This document shows positions 19,258 to 27,880 of a stretch of DNA of 64,000 nucleotides, piece after piece. The first letter of the stretch is position 1, and the number at the start of each line of letters is the position of its first letter. Origin of the DNA: Lachnospiraceae bacterium (GTDB lineage Bacteria; Bacillota; Clostridia; Lachnospirales; Lachnospiraceae). Under the pieces are notes generated by a model. That model was not told the origin of the DNA, searched no databases, and was given only the letters and a program-made list of their open reading frames with translations. Made by a program: the position numbers and the translations under genes. Location of the stretch: positions 52,864-116,863 of the forward strand of contig JAIEFE010000016.1 in the NCBI GenBank assembly GCA_029067085.1, written 5' to 3'.

Positions 19258-19278
19258 AAAGAATGGTACGAAACAGGA

Positions 19279-20376
19279 ATGAAAAAGGAAAATAAAAAGA
19301 GAGCCGCGGAAAAAATGAGGCTAACGAAGAGGCGTATCGGGTGTCTGCTGCTTTTCCTGTGCCTGCTTTTTCTTCAGGGAGGCTGCGGAAAGCAGGAGAG
19401 CAGCGGGAAAGAGGACATAGGCGAAGAAAAGAAGATACAGATCGGCATGAGCTTTGACTCCTTTGTGATCGAGAGATGGCAGAGGGACAGGGATGTGTTC
19501 GTCTCTGTGGCAAAGGAGCTGGGGGCGGAGGTCAACGTACAGAATGCAAACGGCGTGGTGAAGGAGCAGAAGAAGCAGATCGATTATTTTATCGAGAAGG
19601 GCATGGATGTGATCGTCATTATTGCCATCGATCCTTCCGCACTGCAGGATTCCGTAAAAAAGGCGAAGGATGCGGGAATCAAAGTGGTCTCCTACGACCG
19701 GCTGATCGACGATGTGGATGTGGATCTCTATATCTCCTTTGACAATGAGATGGTGGGGACTATGATGGGTCAGGCTCTTGTGACAGAGGGGATCGACGAA
19801 GGTTATGTAGTGATGCTGGGCGGGTCTCCCACGGATAATAATGTGCCTATGGTAGAGAATGCCTTCAAAAGAGAAATGACGAAGCACAGGGTTACGATTT
19901 TGGATTCCATTCATGCGGATAACTGGCGGGCGGAGGAGGCGGCAGCCTATATCTATGCCAATCCGGAAAAGATCGCTCTAGCGGACGCCATCATGTGCGG
20001 CAATGACGATCTGGCTACGCAGGCAGTACGCGCTCTGGCTGAGAGACGCCGGGCGGGGGACGTTCTGGTGGTAGGTCAGGATGCGGACCTGGCAGCCTGT
20101 CAGCGTATTGTAGAGGGAACGCAGGTCATGACAGTCTACAAGCCTGTGGAACGTCTGGCTACCCGTGCGGCAGAGGCGGCGGTGGCCTTGGCAAACGGGG
20201 AAAAACTGTCGGGTGAGGATGTGACGCTGATCGACAGCGGAGCGTATCGGGTGCCTTACATCGGGCTGGAACCCATCAGCGTGGACCGTGGCAATATTGA
20301 CGAGGTGATCATCGGAAGCGGGTTTCATCTGAAGGAGGATGTGTACCTGAATGTTCCTGAAAAAATGCCAAAATAG
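19279..20376 (+). CDS. Sugar-binding lipoprotein, XylF-like, in the sensory operon
   Basis: This 365-residue lipoprotein carries lipobox LQGGC (C36) followed by a Peripla_BP_4 domain like XylF. The sequence VVSYDRLIDD and FDNEMVGTMMGQAL match the xylose/multiple-sugar binder group. It is the fourth gene of the binder-kinase-regulator operon and ends in a hairpin terminator, so it is separated from the transport genes. It may be a second sugar presenter for the kinase or a low-level uptake binder. The start is not certain: ATG 19279 has a weak site and an alternative ATG lies 36 nt on. Confidence 0.8.
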   Translation: MKKENKKRAAEKMRLTKRRIGCLLLFLCLLFLQGGCGKQESSGKEDIGEEKKIQIGMSFDSFVIERWQRDRDVFVSVAKELGAEVNVQNANGVVKEQKKQIDYFIEKGMDVIVIIAIDPSALQDSVKKAKDAGIKVVSYDRLIDDVDVDLYISFDNEMVGTMMGQALVTEGIDEGYVVMLGGSPTDNNVPMVENAFKREMTKHRVTILDSIHADNWRAEEAAAYIYANPEKIALADAIMCGNDDLATQAVRALAERRRAGDVLVVGQDADLAACQRIVEGTQVMTVYKPVERLATRAAEAAVALANGEKLSGEDVTLIDSGAYRVPYIGLEPISVDRGNIDEVIIGSGFHLKEDVYLNVPEKMPK

Positions 20377-20385
20377 CATTTTTTT
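20361..20385 (+). terminator. Terminator of the sensory operon
   Basis: AAAAATGC (20361-20368) pairs with GCATTTTT, which continues into a T-run to 20385. The 7-nt loop contains the start of the stop codon. It separates the sensing genes from the ChvE-type transport genes. The stem is AT-rich, so it may be leaky. Confidence 0.55.
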
Positions 20386-20561
20386 GCTCCAAACAAAGAA
20401 ATGAATGCAAAAAAGTGCTACCAATAAGGTTACATAAAATGATTGCATCGTGAAAATGTATAGAAATTCATAAATTATTCCTACATTTTTTATGTTATAT
20501 TGAAAAAGCGGAAGATAGTTTCCGCGAAAACATCTATTAAATAAGGGAGGAAAACAAAGAC

Positions 20562-21707
20562 ATGAAAAAGAAAGTTTTGAGTATGGTACTTGCAACTTCC
20601 ATGCTTGCAGCAACTCTTGTTGGTTGTGGCGGCGGCGCTTCTGAGACAGCAGCTCCGGCGGCTTCAGAGCCCGCAGCAGAGGCTCCTGCTGCAGAGGCAC
20701 CGGCAGCAGAGGCACCGGCAGCAGCAAGCGGCAATAAAGTGGGTGTGTCTATGCCCACCAAGGATCTGCAGAGATGGAATCAGGACGGTTCCAACATGCA
20801 GGCACAGCTTGAGGCAGCAGGCTACGAGGTAGACCTTCAGTACGCTTCCAACCAGGAAGAGACGCAGGTTTCCCAGATCGAGAACATGATCAACGGCGGC
20901 TGCTCCGTACTGGTTATTGCGGCAATTGAGGCAAATTCTCTCTCCACCGTTCTCGAGGGTGCAAAGAGCGCAGGTATTCCGGTTATCGCTTATGACCGTC
21001 TGATTATGAATACGGATGCGATTTCCTATTACGCTACCTTCGATAATTACAAGGTGGGTGTGACCCAGGGTCAGTATATCGTAGACGCACTGGATCTTGA
21101 CAACGCAGAGGGCCCTTTCAACATGGAGATCACCGCAGGCGATCCCGGTGACAACAACGCGCCTTTCTTCTATAACGGCGCTATGGACACCTTGAAGCCC
21201 TACATCGACGCAGGAAAGATCGTGATCCCTTCCGGTCAGGTAGATTTCGCAACCGTTGGTACCCCTAAGTGGTCTACCGAGACTGCACAGTCCAGAATGG
21301 AGAACATCCTTTCTTCCAACTATGCTGACGGTACACAGCTTGACATCTGCCTTTGCTCCAACGACTCCACCTCTCTTGGTGTGCAGAATGCTCTGGCAGC
21401 AAACTACACCGGCGCGTATCCTATCGTTACCGGTCAGGACTGTGATATCGCAAACGTAAAGAACATGATCGCCGGCAAGCAGTCCATGTCCGTATTCAAG
21501 GATACCCGTACACTGGCAGCGCAGGTGGTTAAGATGGTAGGCCAGATCTTAAATGGCGAGACCGTAGAGGTAAATGATACCACAACCTACGACAACGGCA
21601 CAGGCGTGATTCCTTCTTTCCTTTGCGAGCCTGTATTCGGAAGTGCTGACAACTACAAAGAGCTGCTGATCGACTCCGGTTACTACACCGAGGCTGACCT
21701 TCAGTAA
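20562..21707 (+). CDS. ChvE/XylF-type sugar-binding lipoprotein
   Basis: This 381-residue lipoprotein is the main binder of the sugar importer. The signal peptide ends in lipobox LVGC (C22). An alanine/proline/glutamate linker of about 30 residues, built from AEAP repeats, tethers the domain. The Peripla_BP_4 domain with VIAYDRLI, NAPFFYNGAMD and VTGQDCDIANVK is typical of ChvE-like multiple-monosaccharide binders that work with GguA/GguB-type subunits. The start follows AAGGGAGG. A 185-nt upstream region separates it from the sensory operon. Two hairpins and a terminator-like stem before the ATPase gene suggest the binder is made in excess over the transporter. Confidence 0.88.
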   Translation: MKKKVLSMVLATSMLAATLVGCGGGASETAAPAASEPAAEAPAAEAPAAEAPAAASGNKVGVSMPTKDLQRWNQDGSNMQAQLEAAGYEVDLQYASNQEETQVSQIENMINGGCSVLVIAAIEANSLSTVLEGAKSAGIPVIAYDRLIMNTDAISYYATFDNYKVGVTQGQYIVDALDLDNAEGPFNMEITAGDPGDNNAPFFYNGAMDTLKPYIDAGKIVIPSGQVDFATVGTPKWSTETAQSRMENILSSNYADGTQLDICLCSNDSTSLGVQNALAANYTGAYPIVTGQDCDIANVKNMIAGKQSMSVFKDTRTLAAQVVKMVGQILNGETVEVNDTTTYDNGTGVIPSFLCEPVFGSADNYKELLIDSGYYTEADLQ

Positions 21708-21709
21708 TC

Positions 21710-21749
21710 GTGCGAACAGGTTCGCACAGGAGAATGCAAAGCATTCTCC
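21710..21749 (+). repeat. Two tandem perfect hairpins after the binder gene
   Basis: GTGCGAAC and GTTCGCAC (21710-21727, 2-nt loop) are followed by GGAGAATGC and GCATTCTCC (21729-21749, 3-nt loop). The second belongs to a recurrent GAATGC/GCATTC hairpin type in this window (also at 26060, 31678 and 54823). It may protect the 3' end of the binder transcript. Confidence 0.65.
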
Positions 21750-21784
21750 GCATAATAAAAATAATATAATTGATTAAAACCAGG

Positions 21785-21806
21785 CAGGCGGGGGTAGTCC
21801 CGCCTG
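21785..21806 (+). terminator. Intercistronic terminator or attenuator
   Basis: CAGGCGGG and CCCGCCTG form an 8-bp GC-rich stem with a 6-nt loop. A weak T-rich tail (TTGGTTT) follows. Its position between the binder and ATPase genes fits partial termination that sets a high binder-to-transporter ratio. Confidence 0.6.
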
Positions 21807-21952
21807 TTGGTTTATCAAGGATATTTATTAATAGGTAGAAACAATTAGAAAAATATGGTAAAATAAGAAAGGTTATAAATTTAGGGGAAATGTTTGGCGC
21901 GGTGTATCTGTGATGGCGCCGAACAGAAAAACTATGTTGGGAGGGATACACT

Positions 21953-23491
21953 TTGGCTAAGGTTTTACTGGAAATGAAAAATATTACCAAAACATTCCCA
22001 GGCGTTAAGGCGCTCGACAACGTAAATCTGAAGGTGGAGGAGGGTGAGATCCATGCGCTCGTCGGAGAGAACGGCGCGGGCAAATCCACGCTGATGAACG
22101 TTTTGAGCGGTATTTATCCGTATGGCACCTATGAGGGTGACATCGTCTACAACGGTGAAGTGTGTAAGTTTAACAAGATCAAAGACTCCGAGGAGAAGGG
22201 CATCGTCATCATCCATCAGGAGCTGGCGCTGGTTCCCTACATGACGATCGGGGAGAATATGTTCCTCGGGAATGAGCGGGGAAAGAGTGCGGCGATCGAC
22301 TGGAACGAAACCTACGGCGAGGCAGACAAATATCTGAAGATGGTGGGTCTGTCAGAGTCATCCAAGACATTGATCAAGGATATCGGCACCGGTAAGCAGC
22401 AGCTCGTGGAGATCGCGAAAGCGCTGGCGAAACATGCGAAACTTTTGATCCTGGATGAACCGACTTCTTCTCTGAACGAGACGGATTCCCAGGCCCTGCT
22501 TGATCTGATGTTGAAGTTCAAGAAAGAGGGTATGACATCGATTATCATATCTCATAAATTAAATGAGGTTGCTTATGTGGCGGATAAGATCACGGTCATC
22601 CGCGACGGCTCCACCATCGAGACGATGGATAAGCATACTACTGAGATTTCAGAGGATAGAATCATTCAGGGAATGGTCGGCCGCGAATTGACAGATCGTT
22701 TCCCGAAGCGTCACGATGTAAAGATCGGCGACGTGAATATGGAAGTGAAAAACTGGACCGTTCATCATCCCCTTTACCCGGAGCGGAAGGTGTGCGACAA
22801 TGTGTCCATCAAGGTGAGAAAGGGCGAGGTAGTAGGCATCTCCGGGCTGATGGGCGCGGGCCGTACCGAGCTTGCCATGAGTATTTTCGGGCAGTCTTAC
22901 GGCACCAATATCAGCGGACAGCTTTATCTGGACGGAAAAGAAGTTCATTTAAAGACCATAAAGCAGGCCATCAAAAATAAACTGGCTTACGTGACGGAGG
23001 ACAGAAAGGGCAATGGATTGGTGCTCACCAATCCCATCAAGATCAATACCACGCTGGCCAATCTGGACAGCATCAGTCCCCGTATGATCATCGACAAGGA
23101 TAAGGAGTATCAGGTGGCGGAAGAGTACAAAGGCAAGCTAAAGACCAAATGTCCTACCGTAGAGCAGAATGTTGGCAACCTCTCCGGCGGTAACCAGCAG
23201 AAGGTGCTTTTGGCAAAGTGGATGTTCACCGATCCCGATGTGTTGATCCTCGATGAACCGACAAGAGGAATCGATGTGGGTGCGAAATACGAGATCTACT
23301 GTATCATCAACGATCTGGTCGCAGCGGGCAAATCCGTGGTGATGATCTCCTCGGAGCTGCCGGAGGTGCTCGGCATGAGCGACAGGATCTATGTCATGAA
23401 CGAGGGCAGGATAGCAGGAGAGCTCTCCGCTGAGGAAGCGTCGCAGGAAAAGATCATGTCCATCATCGTAAGTTCGGGAAAGGGGGCGTAA
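21953..23491 (+). CDS. Multiple-sugar ABC importer ATPase (double NBD)
   Basis: This 512-residue ATPase has two fused nucleotide-binding domains like MglA, XylG and GguA. The first shows Walker [10 protein letters not shown] at 38-46 and Walker [14 protein letters not shown]. The second has the usual altered Walker [10 protein letters not shown] near 298-306 (Arg for Lys) and signature [13 protein letters not shown]. This asymmetry is normal for sugar importers with one catalytic site. The start codon is TTG after GGGAGG, so translation may be held below that of the binder. A short hairpin lies in the 5' region near 21894-21922. Confidence 0.9.
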   Translation: MAKVLLEMKNITKTFPGVKALDNVNLKVEEGEIHALVGENGAGKSTLMNVLSGIYPYGTYEGDIVYNGEVCKFNKIKDSEEKGIVIIHQELALVPYMTIGENMFLGNERGKSAAIDWNETYGEADKYLKMVGLSESSKTLIKDIGTGKQQLVEIAKALAKHAKLLILDEPTSSLNETDSQALLDLMLKFKKEGMTSIIISHKLNEVAYVADKITVIRDGSTIETMDKHTTEISEDRIIQGMVGRELTDRFPKRHDVKIGDVNMEVKNWTVHHPLYPERKVCDNVSIKVRKGEVVGISGLMGAGRTELAMSIFGQSYGTNISGQLYLDGKEVHLKTIKQAIKNKLAYVTEDRKGNGLVLTNPIKINTTLANLDSISPRMIIDKDKEYQVAEEYKGKLKTKCPTVEQNVGNLSGGNQQKVLLAKWMFTDPDVLILDEPTRGIDVGAKYEIYCIINDLVAAGKSVVMISSELPEVLGMSDRIYVMNEGRIAGELSAEEASQEKIMSIIVSSGKGA

Positions 23492-23495
23492 GATT

Positions 23496-24665
23496 ATGGA
23501 AAGACTAAGTGCTTCAGCAATTCTAAAAAAATATACCATGATCATTGCCCTGGTTCTGGTGGTGATCTTCTTCAGCTTTACGACAGAGGGAAAGATTCTG
23601 TTTCCGCAGAATATCAATAACCTGATTTCCCAGAACGCCTATGTGTTTGTGCTGGCAACCGGTATGCTGCTCTGTATTCTGACAGGCGGCAATATCGACC
23701 TTTCCGTCGGCTCTGTGGTCTGCTTTGCAGGTGCCATCGGCGCGACGATGATGGATAAGAAGGTCAATATCTGGGTGGCGGTTTTATCCATGCTCCTTAT
23801 CGGTATTTTGATCGGCGTTTGGCAGGGCTTTTGGATCGCCTACGTAAAGGTGCCGCCATTCATTGCGACTCTGGCAGGCATGTATGCTTTCCGCGGACTT
23901 TCCAACGTGGTGTTACAGGGTATGACGGTTTCCCTGAAGAGCGAGACTTTTATCAGGGTGTTCGGCGGTGGCGCGGACTGTTATATTCCCGATGTTTTCG
24001 GCGGCGACGGGCTTAACATGACCTGTATGCTTGCCGGCTGTGTGGCGGTGATCATTCTTGTGGCGATGCAGTTAAAGAGCCGTATCAACAACAAGAGCAG
24101 AGGCTATGAAACCGCGCCTCTCGGCAGTACCGTCGCAAAACTGGTGGTCATCAGTGCGGTGATCTTATGGGTGACTTATAAACTGGCTTCTTACAAGGGC
24201 ATTCCCACGGCTCTGATCTGGATCCTGCTGGTACTTCTCTTCTATGGTTATCTGACGACAAAGACGAGGATCGGCCGTTATCTGTACGCGGTGGGCGGCA
24301 ACGAAAAGGCTACCAGGCTTTCCGGTATCAATACGAAGAAAGTTTATTTCATTGCTTACGTGAATATGGGACTGTTGGCTGCAGTGGCAGGTATCCTGAC
24401 GATCGCAAGGCTTACCACGGCACAGCCTACATACGGGCAGGGTTACGAGATGGATGCCATCGGTGCCTGCTTTATCGGCGGCGCTTCCGCATACGGCGGC
24501 GTGGGTTCCGTGGTCGGTGTGGTTGTCGGCGCGACCCTGATGGGCGTGATCAACATGGGCATGAGTATCATGGGCATCGATGCCAATTATCAGAAGGTAG
24601 TCAAGGGGCTGGTACTCTTGGCGGCGGTTGCCTTTGACGTACTGTCCAAGAGAGAGAAGAAATAA
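23496..24665 (+). CDS. Multiple-sugar ABC importer permease 1
   Basis: This 389-residue polytopic membrane protein is of the BPD_transp_2 (RbsC/XylH/GguB) type. The conserved TGGNIDLSVGSVVCF is the family's signature after the second helix, and a second conserved block near the end reads IGACFIGGASAYGGVG. It starts 4 nt after the ATPase gene. Its neighbour at 24682 is a clear paralogue. Confidence 0.88.
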   Translation: MERLSASAILKKYTMIIALVLVVIFFSFTTEGKILFPQNINNLISQNAYVFVLATGMLLCILTGGNIDLSVGSVVCFAGAIGATMMDKKVNIWVAVLSMLLIGILIGVWQGFWIAYVKVPPFIATLAGMYAFRGLSNVVLQGMTVSLKSETFIRVFGGGADCYIPDVFGGDGLNMTCMLAGCVAVIILVAMQLKSRINNKSRGYETAPLGSTVAKLVVISAVILWVTYKLASYKGIPTALIWILLVLLFYGYLTTKTRIGRYLYAVGGNEKATRLSGINTKKVYFIAYVNMGLLAAVAGILTIARLTTAQPTYGQGYEMDAIGACFIGGASAYGGVGSVVGVVVGATLMGVINMGMSIMGIDANYQKVVKGLVLLAAVAFDVLSKREKK

Positions 24666-24681
24666 GGGGGAGGATGAAAAA

Positions 24682-25842
24682 ATGAATAATACAGTGGAAA
24701 TTCTCAAAAAACATACCATGAAAATAGTCCTTGTCCTGATCGTGATCTTCTTCTCGGTGATGACGAAGGGACAGATGTTTGCGGCATCCAGTTTCCAAGC
24801 GTTGATCGCGCAGAATGCTTATGTGTTTGTGCTGGCGACCGGTATGCTGATGTGTATGCTGACGGGCGGTAACATCGATCTTTCCGTCGGTTCCTTTGTG
24901 TGCTTCGTCGGTGCGGTCGGCGGCATGATGATGGTGCGCGCACAGATGTCAGTGCCGGTGGCGATGCTTCTGATGATAGGTGCCGGTGTAATCTACGGCG
25001 TTGTGGAAGGTTTCCTGATCGCTTATATCAATATTCCTCCGTGGATTGCCACTCTGGCGGGTTATCTGGCGTTTCGTGGCTGGGGTACGGCTCTGATAGG
25101 CGGTTCGTCTATCGCGCCCATGCCGGAAGGATTTACCAGGATGTTTAACGGCAGCATACCCGATCTGTTCGGAGGCACGGGCTTCAATATCACCTGTATG
25201 CTGGCGGGTGTGATCGCCTGCATACTGTTCGTGATCCTGCAGTTAAAGGGCAGAAATGATAAGCTGAAAAAGGGCTATGAGGCGGAGAGCATGGCAAGCG
25301 TGATCGTACGCTGTGTGCTGGTGTGCGCGGTGATCCTGCTGTTTGCGTTCAAGCTGGCACAGGCGGGCGGTATTCCGTACAATCTGATCTGGGTGGCGGT
25401 TATTGTGCTGATCTATAACTTTGTTACGGGAAAGACCACCATCGGACGTTATTTTTATACCATCGGCGGCAACGTGGAGGCCACCAGACTTTCCGGTATC
25501 GACACGAAGAGGATATTCTTCCTGGCATATCTGAATATGGCGGTGTTGACCGTGATCAGCGCATGGATGACTATGGCGAGGCTGTCTGCGGCGACAGCGA
25601 CAGCGGGAAACAACTATGAGATGGATGCCATCTCCGCCTGCGTGGTGGGCGGCGTATCCGCATACGGCGGTTCCGGCACAGTGTTCGGCATGGTGATCGG
25701 CGCGGCGTTGATCGGCGTGATCAACCTCGGCATGAGCCTGATGGGCATCGACGCCAACTGGCAGATGGTGGTCAAGGGTGTCGTGCTCCTGGCAGCGGTG
25801 GTCTTTGAGATTATGAACAATAAGGATAAGACAAAAGAATAG
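24682..25842 (+). CDS. Multiple-sugar ABC importer permease 2
   Basis: This 386-residue permease has the same fold and signature blocks as its upstream neighbour: TGGNIDLSVGSFVCF, then ISACVVGGVSAYGGSG. The two can be aligned end to end by eye, so they look like a tandem duplication. Most importers of this class use one permease as a homodimer; here a heterodimer is likely. The start at 24682 follows GGGGGAGG; the in-frame ATG at 24628 lies inside the preceding gene. Confidence 0.87.
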   Translation: MNNTVEILKKHTMKIVLVLIVIFFSVMTKGQMFAASSFQALIAQNAYVFVLATGMLMCMLTGGNIDLSVGSFVCFVGAVGGMMMVRAQMSVPVAMLLMIGAGVIYGVVEGFLIAYINIPPWIATLAGYLAFRGWGTALIGGSSIAPMPEGFTRMFNGSIPDLFGGTGFNITCMLAGVIACILFVILQLKGRNDKLKKGYEAESMASVIVRCVLVCAVILLFAFKLAQAGGIPYNLIWVAVIVLIYNFVTGKTTIGRYFYTIGGNVEATRLSGIDTKRIFFLAYLNMAVLTVISAWMTMARLSAATATAGNNYEMDAISACVVGGVSAYGGSGTVFGMVIGAALIGVINLGMSLMGIDANWQMVVKGVVLLAAVVFEIMNNKDKTKE

Positions 25843-25880
25843 GAAAAAAGTGTAAATTTTATGAAATCTTTGGAAAGTCG

Positions 25881-25909
25881 TTGACGGCAAATTTTATTTG
25901 TAGAATAAT
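25881..25909 (+). promoter_or_regulatory. Promoter of the ABC exporter operon
   Basis: -35 TTGACG (25881-25886), 17-nt spacer, -10 AATAAT (25904-25909). It would give a leader of about 210 nt before the ATG at 26126. Confidence 0.5.
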
Positions 25910-25918
25910 AGAATCATG

Positions 25919-26105
25919 CGGATTTTCGTGAGAACATTCCGATCGGAAATCCGGCATGGTTCTTTTTTTGTGCGTATGAGCAGAATCAGAAAGCAGACGG
26001 CGCATGTGTCATGCTTGCATGAGCACATGAGACGGATGATTTATGACGAGCAACGCGAGCTCGGAATGCGAAGCATTTCGAGTCTGCTCATACGAGCAAT
26101 GCGAG
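25919..26105 (+). promoter_or_regulatory. Long structured leader of the ABC exporter
   Basis: The leader holds, in order: a 7-bp stem (CGGATTT 25919-25925, AAATCCG 25947-25953) followed by a run of seven T at 25963-25969, like an early terminator; an outer 12-bp stem with CGTATGAGCAGA (25973-25984) and TCTGCTCATACG (26083-26094); inside it a hairpin at 26003-26029 and another at 26060-26082 with arms CTCGGAATGC and GCATTTCGAG. A 14-nt near-repeat, ACGAGCAAYGCGAG, occurs at 26046-26059 and 26092-26105. The Shine-Dalgarno at 26114 lies just after it. The stretch is open in one frame but is not protein-like. Confidence 0.6.
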
Positions 26106-26125
26106 ACTTGAAAGGGAGACATGAC

Positions 26126-27880
26126 ATGATAAAAACGTTGGCAGCACAGGTAAAGGAATACAAGAAGGCTTCAATCATGACGCCGATCTTTATGATCCTG
26201 GAGGTGATCTTCGAGACGCTGATTCCGTTTCTGATGGCGTCCATCATCGACAATGGCGTGGAGGCCGGCAATATGCAGCACATCTATATGGTGGGTGCGG
26301 CGATGATCGTGGCGGCGTTATGCGGTCTTTTCTGCGGCGTTATGGGCGGCAAATACGGCGCCAGAGCTTCCACGGGCTTTGCGAAGAATCTGCGGCAGGC
26401 CATGTTTGAGAACATTCAGACCTTTTCCTTTGCAAGTCTGGATAAGTTCAGTACGGCGGGGCTGGTCACCAGACTGACCACGGATGTGACGAATATGCAG
26501 ATGGCATACCAGATGGTGCTGCGAATCTGCTTCCGGGCGCCTATCAGTATGATCTGTGCTATGACCATGGCTTTTTTGATCAATGCACAGTTGGCTTCCA
26601 TCTATCTGGCAGCAGTTCTCGCGCTTGCCTGTGTACTGTTCTGTATCATTCGGGGCGCCAATAAGTATTTTAAGCAGGCATTTCCGAAGTACGATGAGTT
26701 GAACGCTTCCGTGCAGGAGAATGTGAGCGCGATCCGCGTGGTGAAGGCATACGTCAGGGAGGAGCATGAGACAAAGAAATTTAAGAAGGCCAGTCAAGGA
26801 ATTTATGACATTTTTCTGAAAGCCGAAAAGCATGTAGTTCTGAATATGCCGGTTATGATGTTTACCGTTTACGGCTGTATCATGTTGATCAGTTGGCTGG
26901 GAGCGAAGCAGATCGTGCAGAACACGCTGACCACCGGTGAGCTGATGAGTCTGCTGGCTTATTGTATGAATATCCTGATGAGTCTGATGATGGTGGCAAT
27001 GATCTTTGTCATGATGAGCATGAGTATTGCCAGCGCGGAGCGTATCTGTGAGGTGCTGAATGAGAAGAGCGATCTGACCAATCCGGAGAATCCTGTTTTC
27101 GAGGTACCAAACGGAGAGATCGAGTTTCAGCACGTGCGCTTTTCTTATCATAAGGAGAGCAGCGAGGCGGTACTGCATGATATTAATCTGAAGATACACG
27201 AGGGGGAGACCATCGGCATCATCGGCGGCACCGGCAGCGCAAAGACCAGTCTGGTCAATCTGATCAGCCGCCTCTATGATGTGACGGAGGGGTCTGTGCT
27301 TGTGGGCGGCAGGGATGTCAGAGAGTACGATATCGAGACGCTCAGAGATCAGGTTGCGGTGGTCTTACAGAAGAATGTGCTGTTTTCCGGCACGATCCTG
27401 GAGAATCTGCGCTGGGGTGACGAGAACGCCACGGAGGAAGAATGCAGACGCGCATGCCGGCTTGCCTGTGCGGATGAATTTATAGAAAAGATGCCGGAAG
27501 GGTATCATACTTACATAGAGCAGGGCGGAACCAATGTCTCCGGCGGCCAGAGGCAGAGACTGACGATCGCCAGAGCGCTCCTGAAAAAGCCGAAGGTATT
27601 GATCCTGGACGATTCTACCAGCGCGGTGGATACCGCCACGGACGCAAAGATCAGAAAGGCCTTTGCGGAGGAGATTCCGAAGACCACGAAGCTGATCATT
27701 GCCCAGCGTGTAGCCAGTGTGATGAGCGCGGACCGCATCATCGTCATGGACGACGGCAGGGTGCACGGATTCGGTACGCACGAAGAGCTGCTTCGAGACA
27801 ATGAGATATACAGAGAGGTGTATGAGTCGCAGACCAGCGGCGGGAGTGGAGATTTCGACGAAAAAGGAGGTGAGGACTGA
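26126..27880 (+). CDS. Heterodimeric ABC exporter, degenerate-site subunit
   Basis: This 584-residue exporter half has six membrane helices and then an ATPase, like LmrC/BmrC/TM287. Walker A is GGTGSAKT at 367-374, with Ala372 in place of the usual Gly. Walker B reads LILDDSTSAVD, with Asp496 in place of the catalytic Glu. The signature VSGGQ is intact. This is the expected pattern for the subunit that supplies the non-hydrolysing site. The start at 26126 follows AAAGGGAG; the open frame upstream to 25916 runs through the structured leader and is rejected. It overlaps the partner gene by 1 nt. Substrates are probably drugs or peptides, not defined by sequence. Confidence 0.88.
   Translation: MIKTLAAQVKEYKKASIMTPIFMILEVIFETLIPFLMASIIDNGVEAGNMQHIYMVGAAMIVAALCGLFCGVMGGKYGARASTGFAKNLRQAMFENIQTFSFASLDKFSTAGLVTRLTTDVTNMQMAYQMVLRICFRAPISMICAMTMAFLINAQLASIYLAAVLALACVLFCIIRGANKYFKQAFPKYDELNASVQENVSAIRVVKAYVREEHETKKFKKASQGIYDIFLKAEKHVVLNMPVMMFTVYGCIMLISWLGAKQIVQNTLTTGELMSLLAYCMNILMSLMMVAMIFVMMSMSIASAERICEVLNEKSDLTNPENPVFEVPNGEIEFQHVRFSYHKESSEAVLHDINLKIHEGETIGIIGGTGSAKTSLVNLISRLYDVTEGSVLVGGRDVREYDIETLRDQVAVVLQKNVLFSGTILENLRWGDENATEEECRRACRLACADEFIEKMPEGYHTYIEQGGTNVSGGQRQRLTIARALLKKPKVLILDDSTSAVDTATDAKIRKAFAEEIPKTTKLIIAQRVASVMSADRIIVMDDGRVHGFGTHEELLRDNEIYREVYESQTSGGSGDFDEKGGED

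Noticed and set aside
25916..26125. N-terminal extension of the ABC exporter
   Set aside because: It crosses nested hairpins and is rich in Arg and His without family resemblance. A good ribosome-binding site precedes 26126.
26318..27199. Long minus-strand open frame inside the ABC exporter gene
   Set aside because: It is antisense to a gene with clear motifs, has no ribosome-binding site and reads as a low-complexity His/Gln-rich sequence, a codon-bias shadow. The same holds for 28306-29316, 17617-18654, 45508-46479 and 10797-11597.
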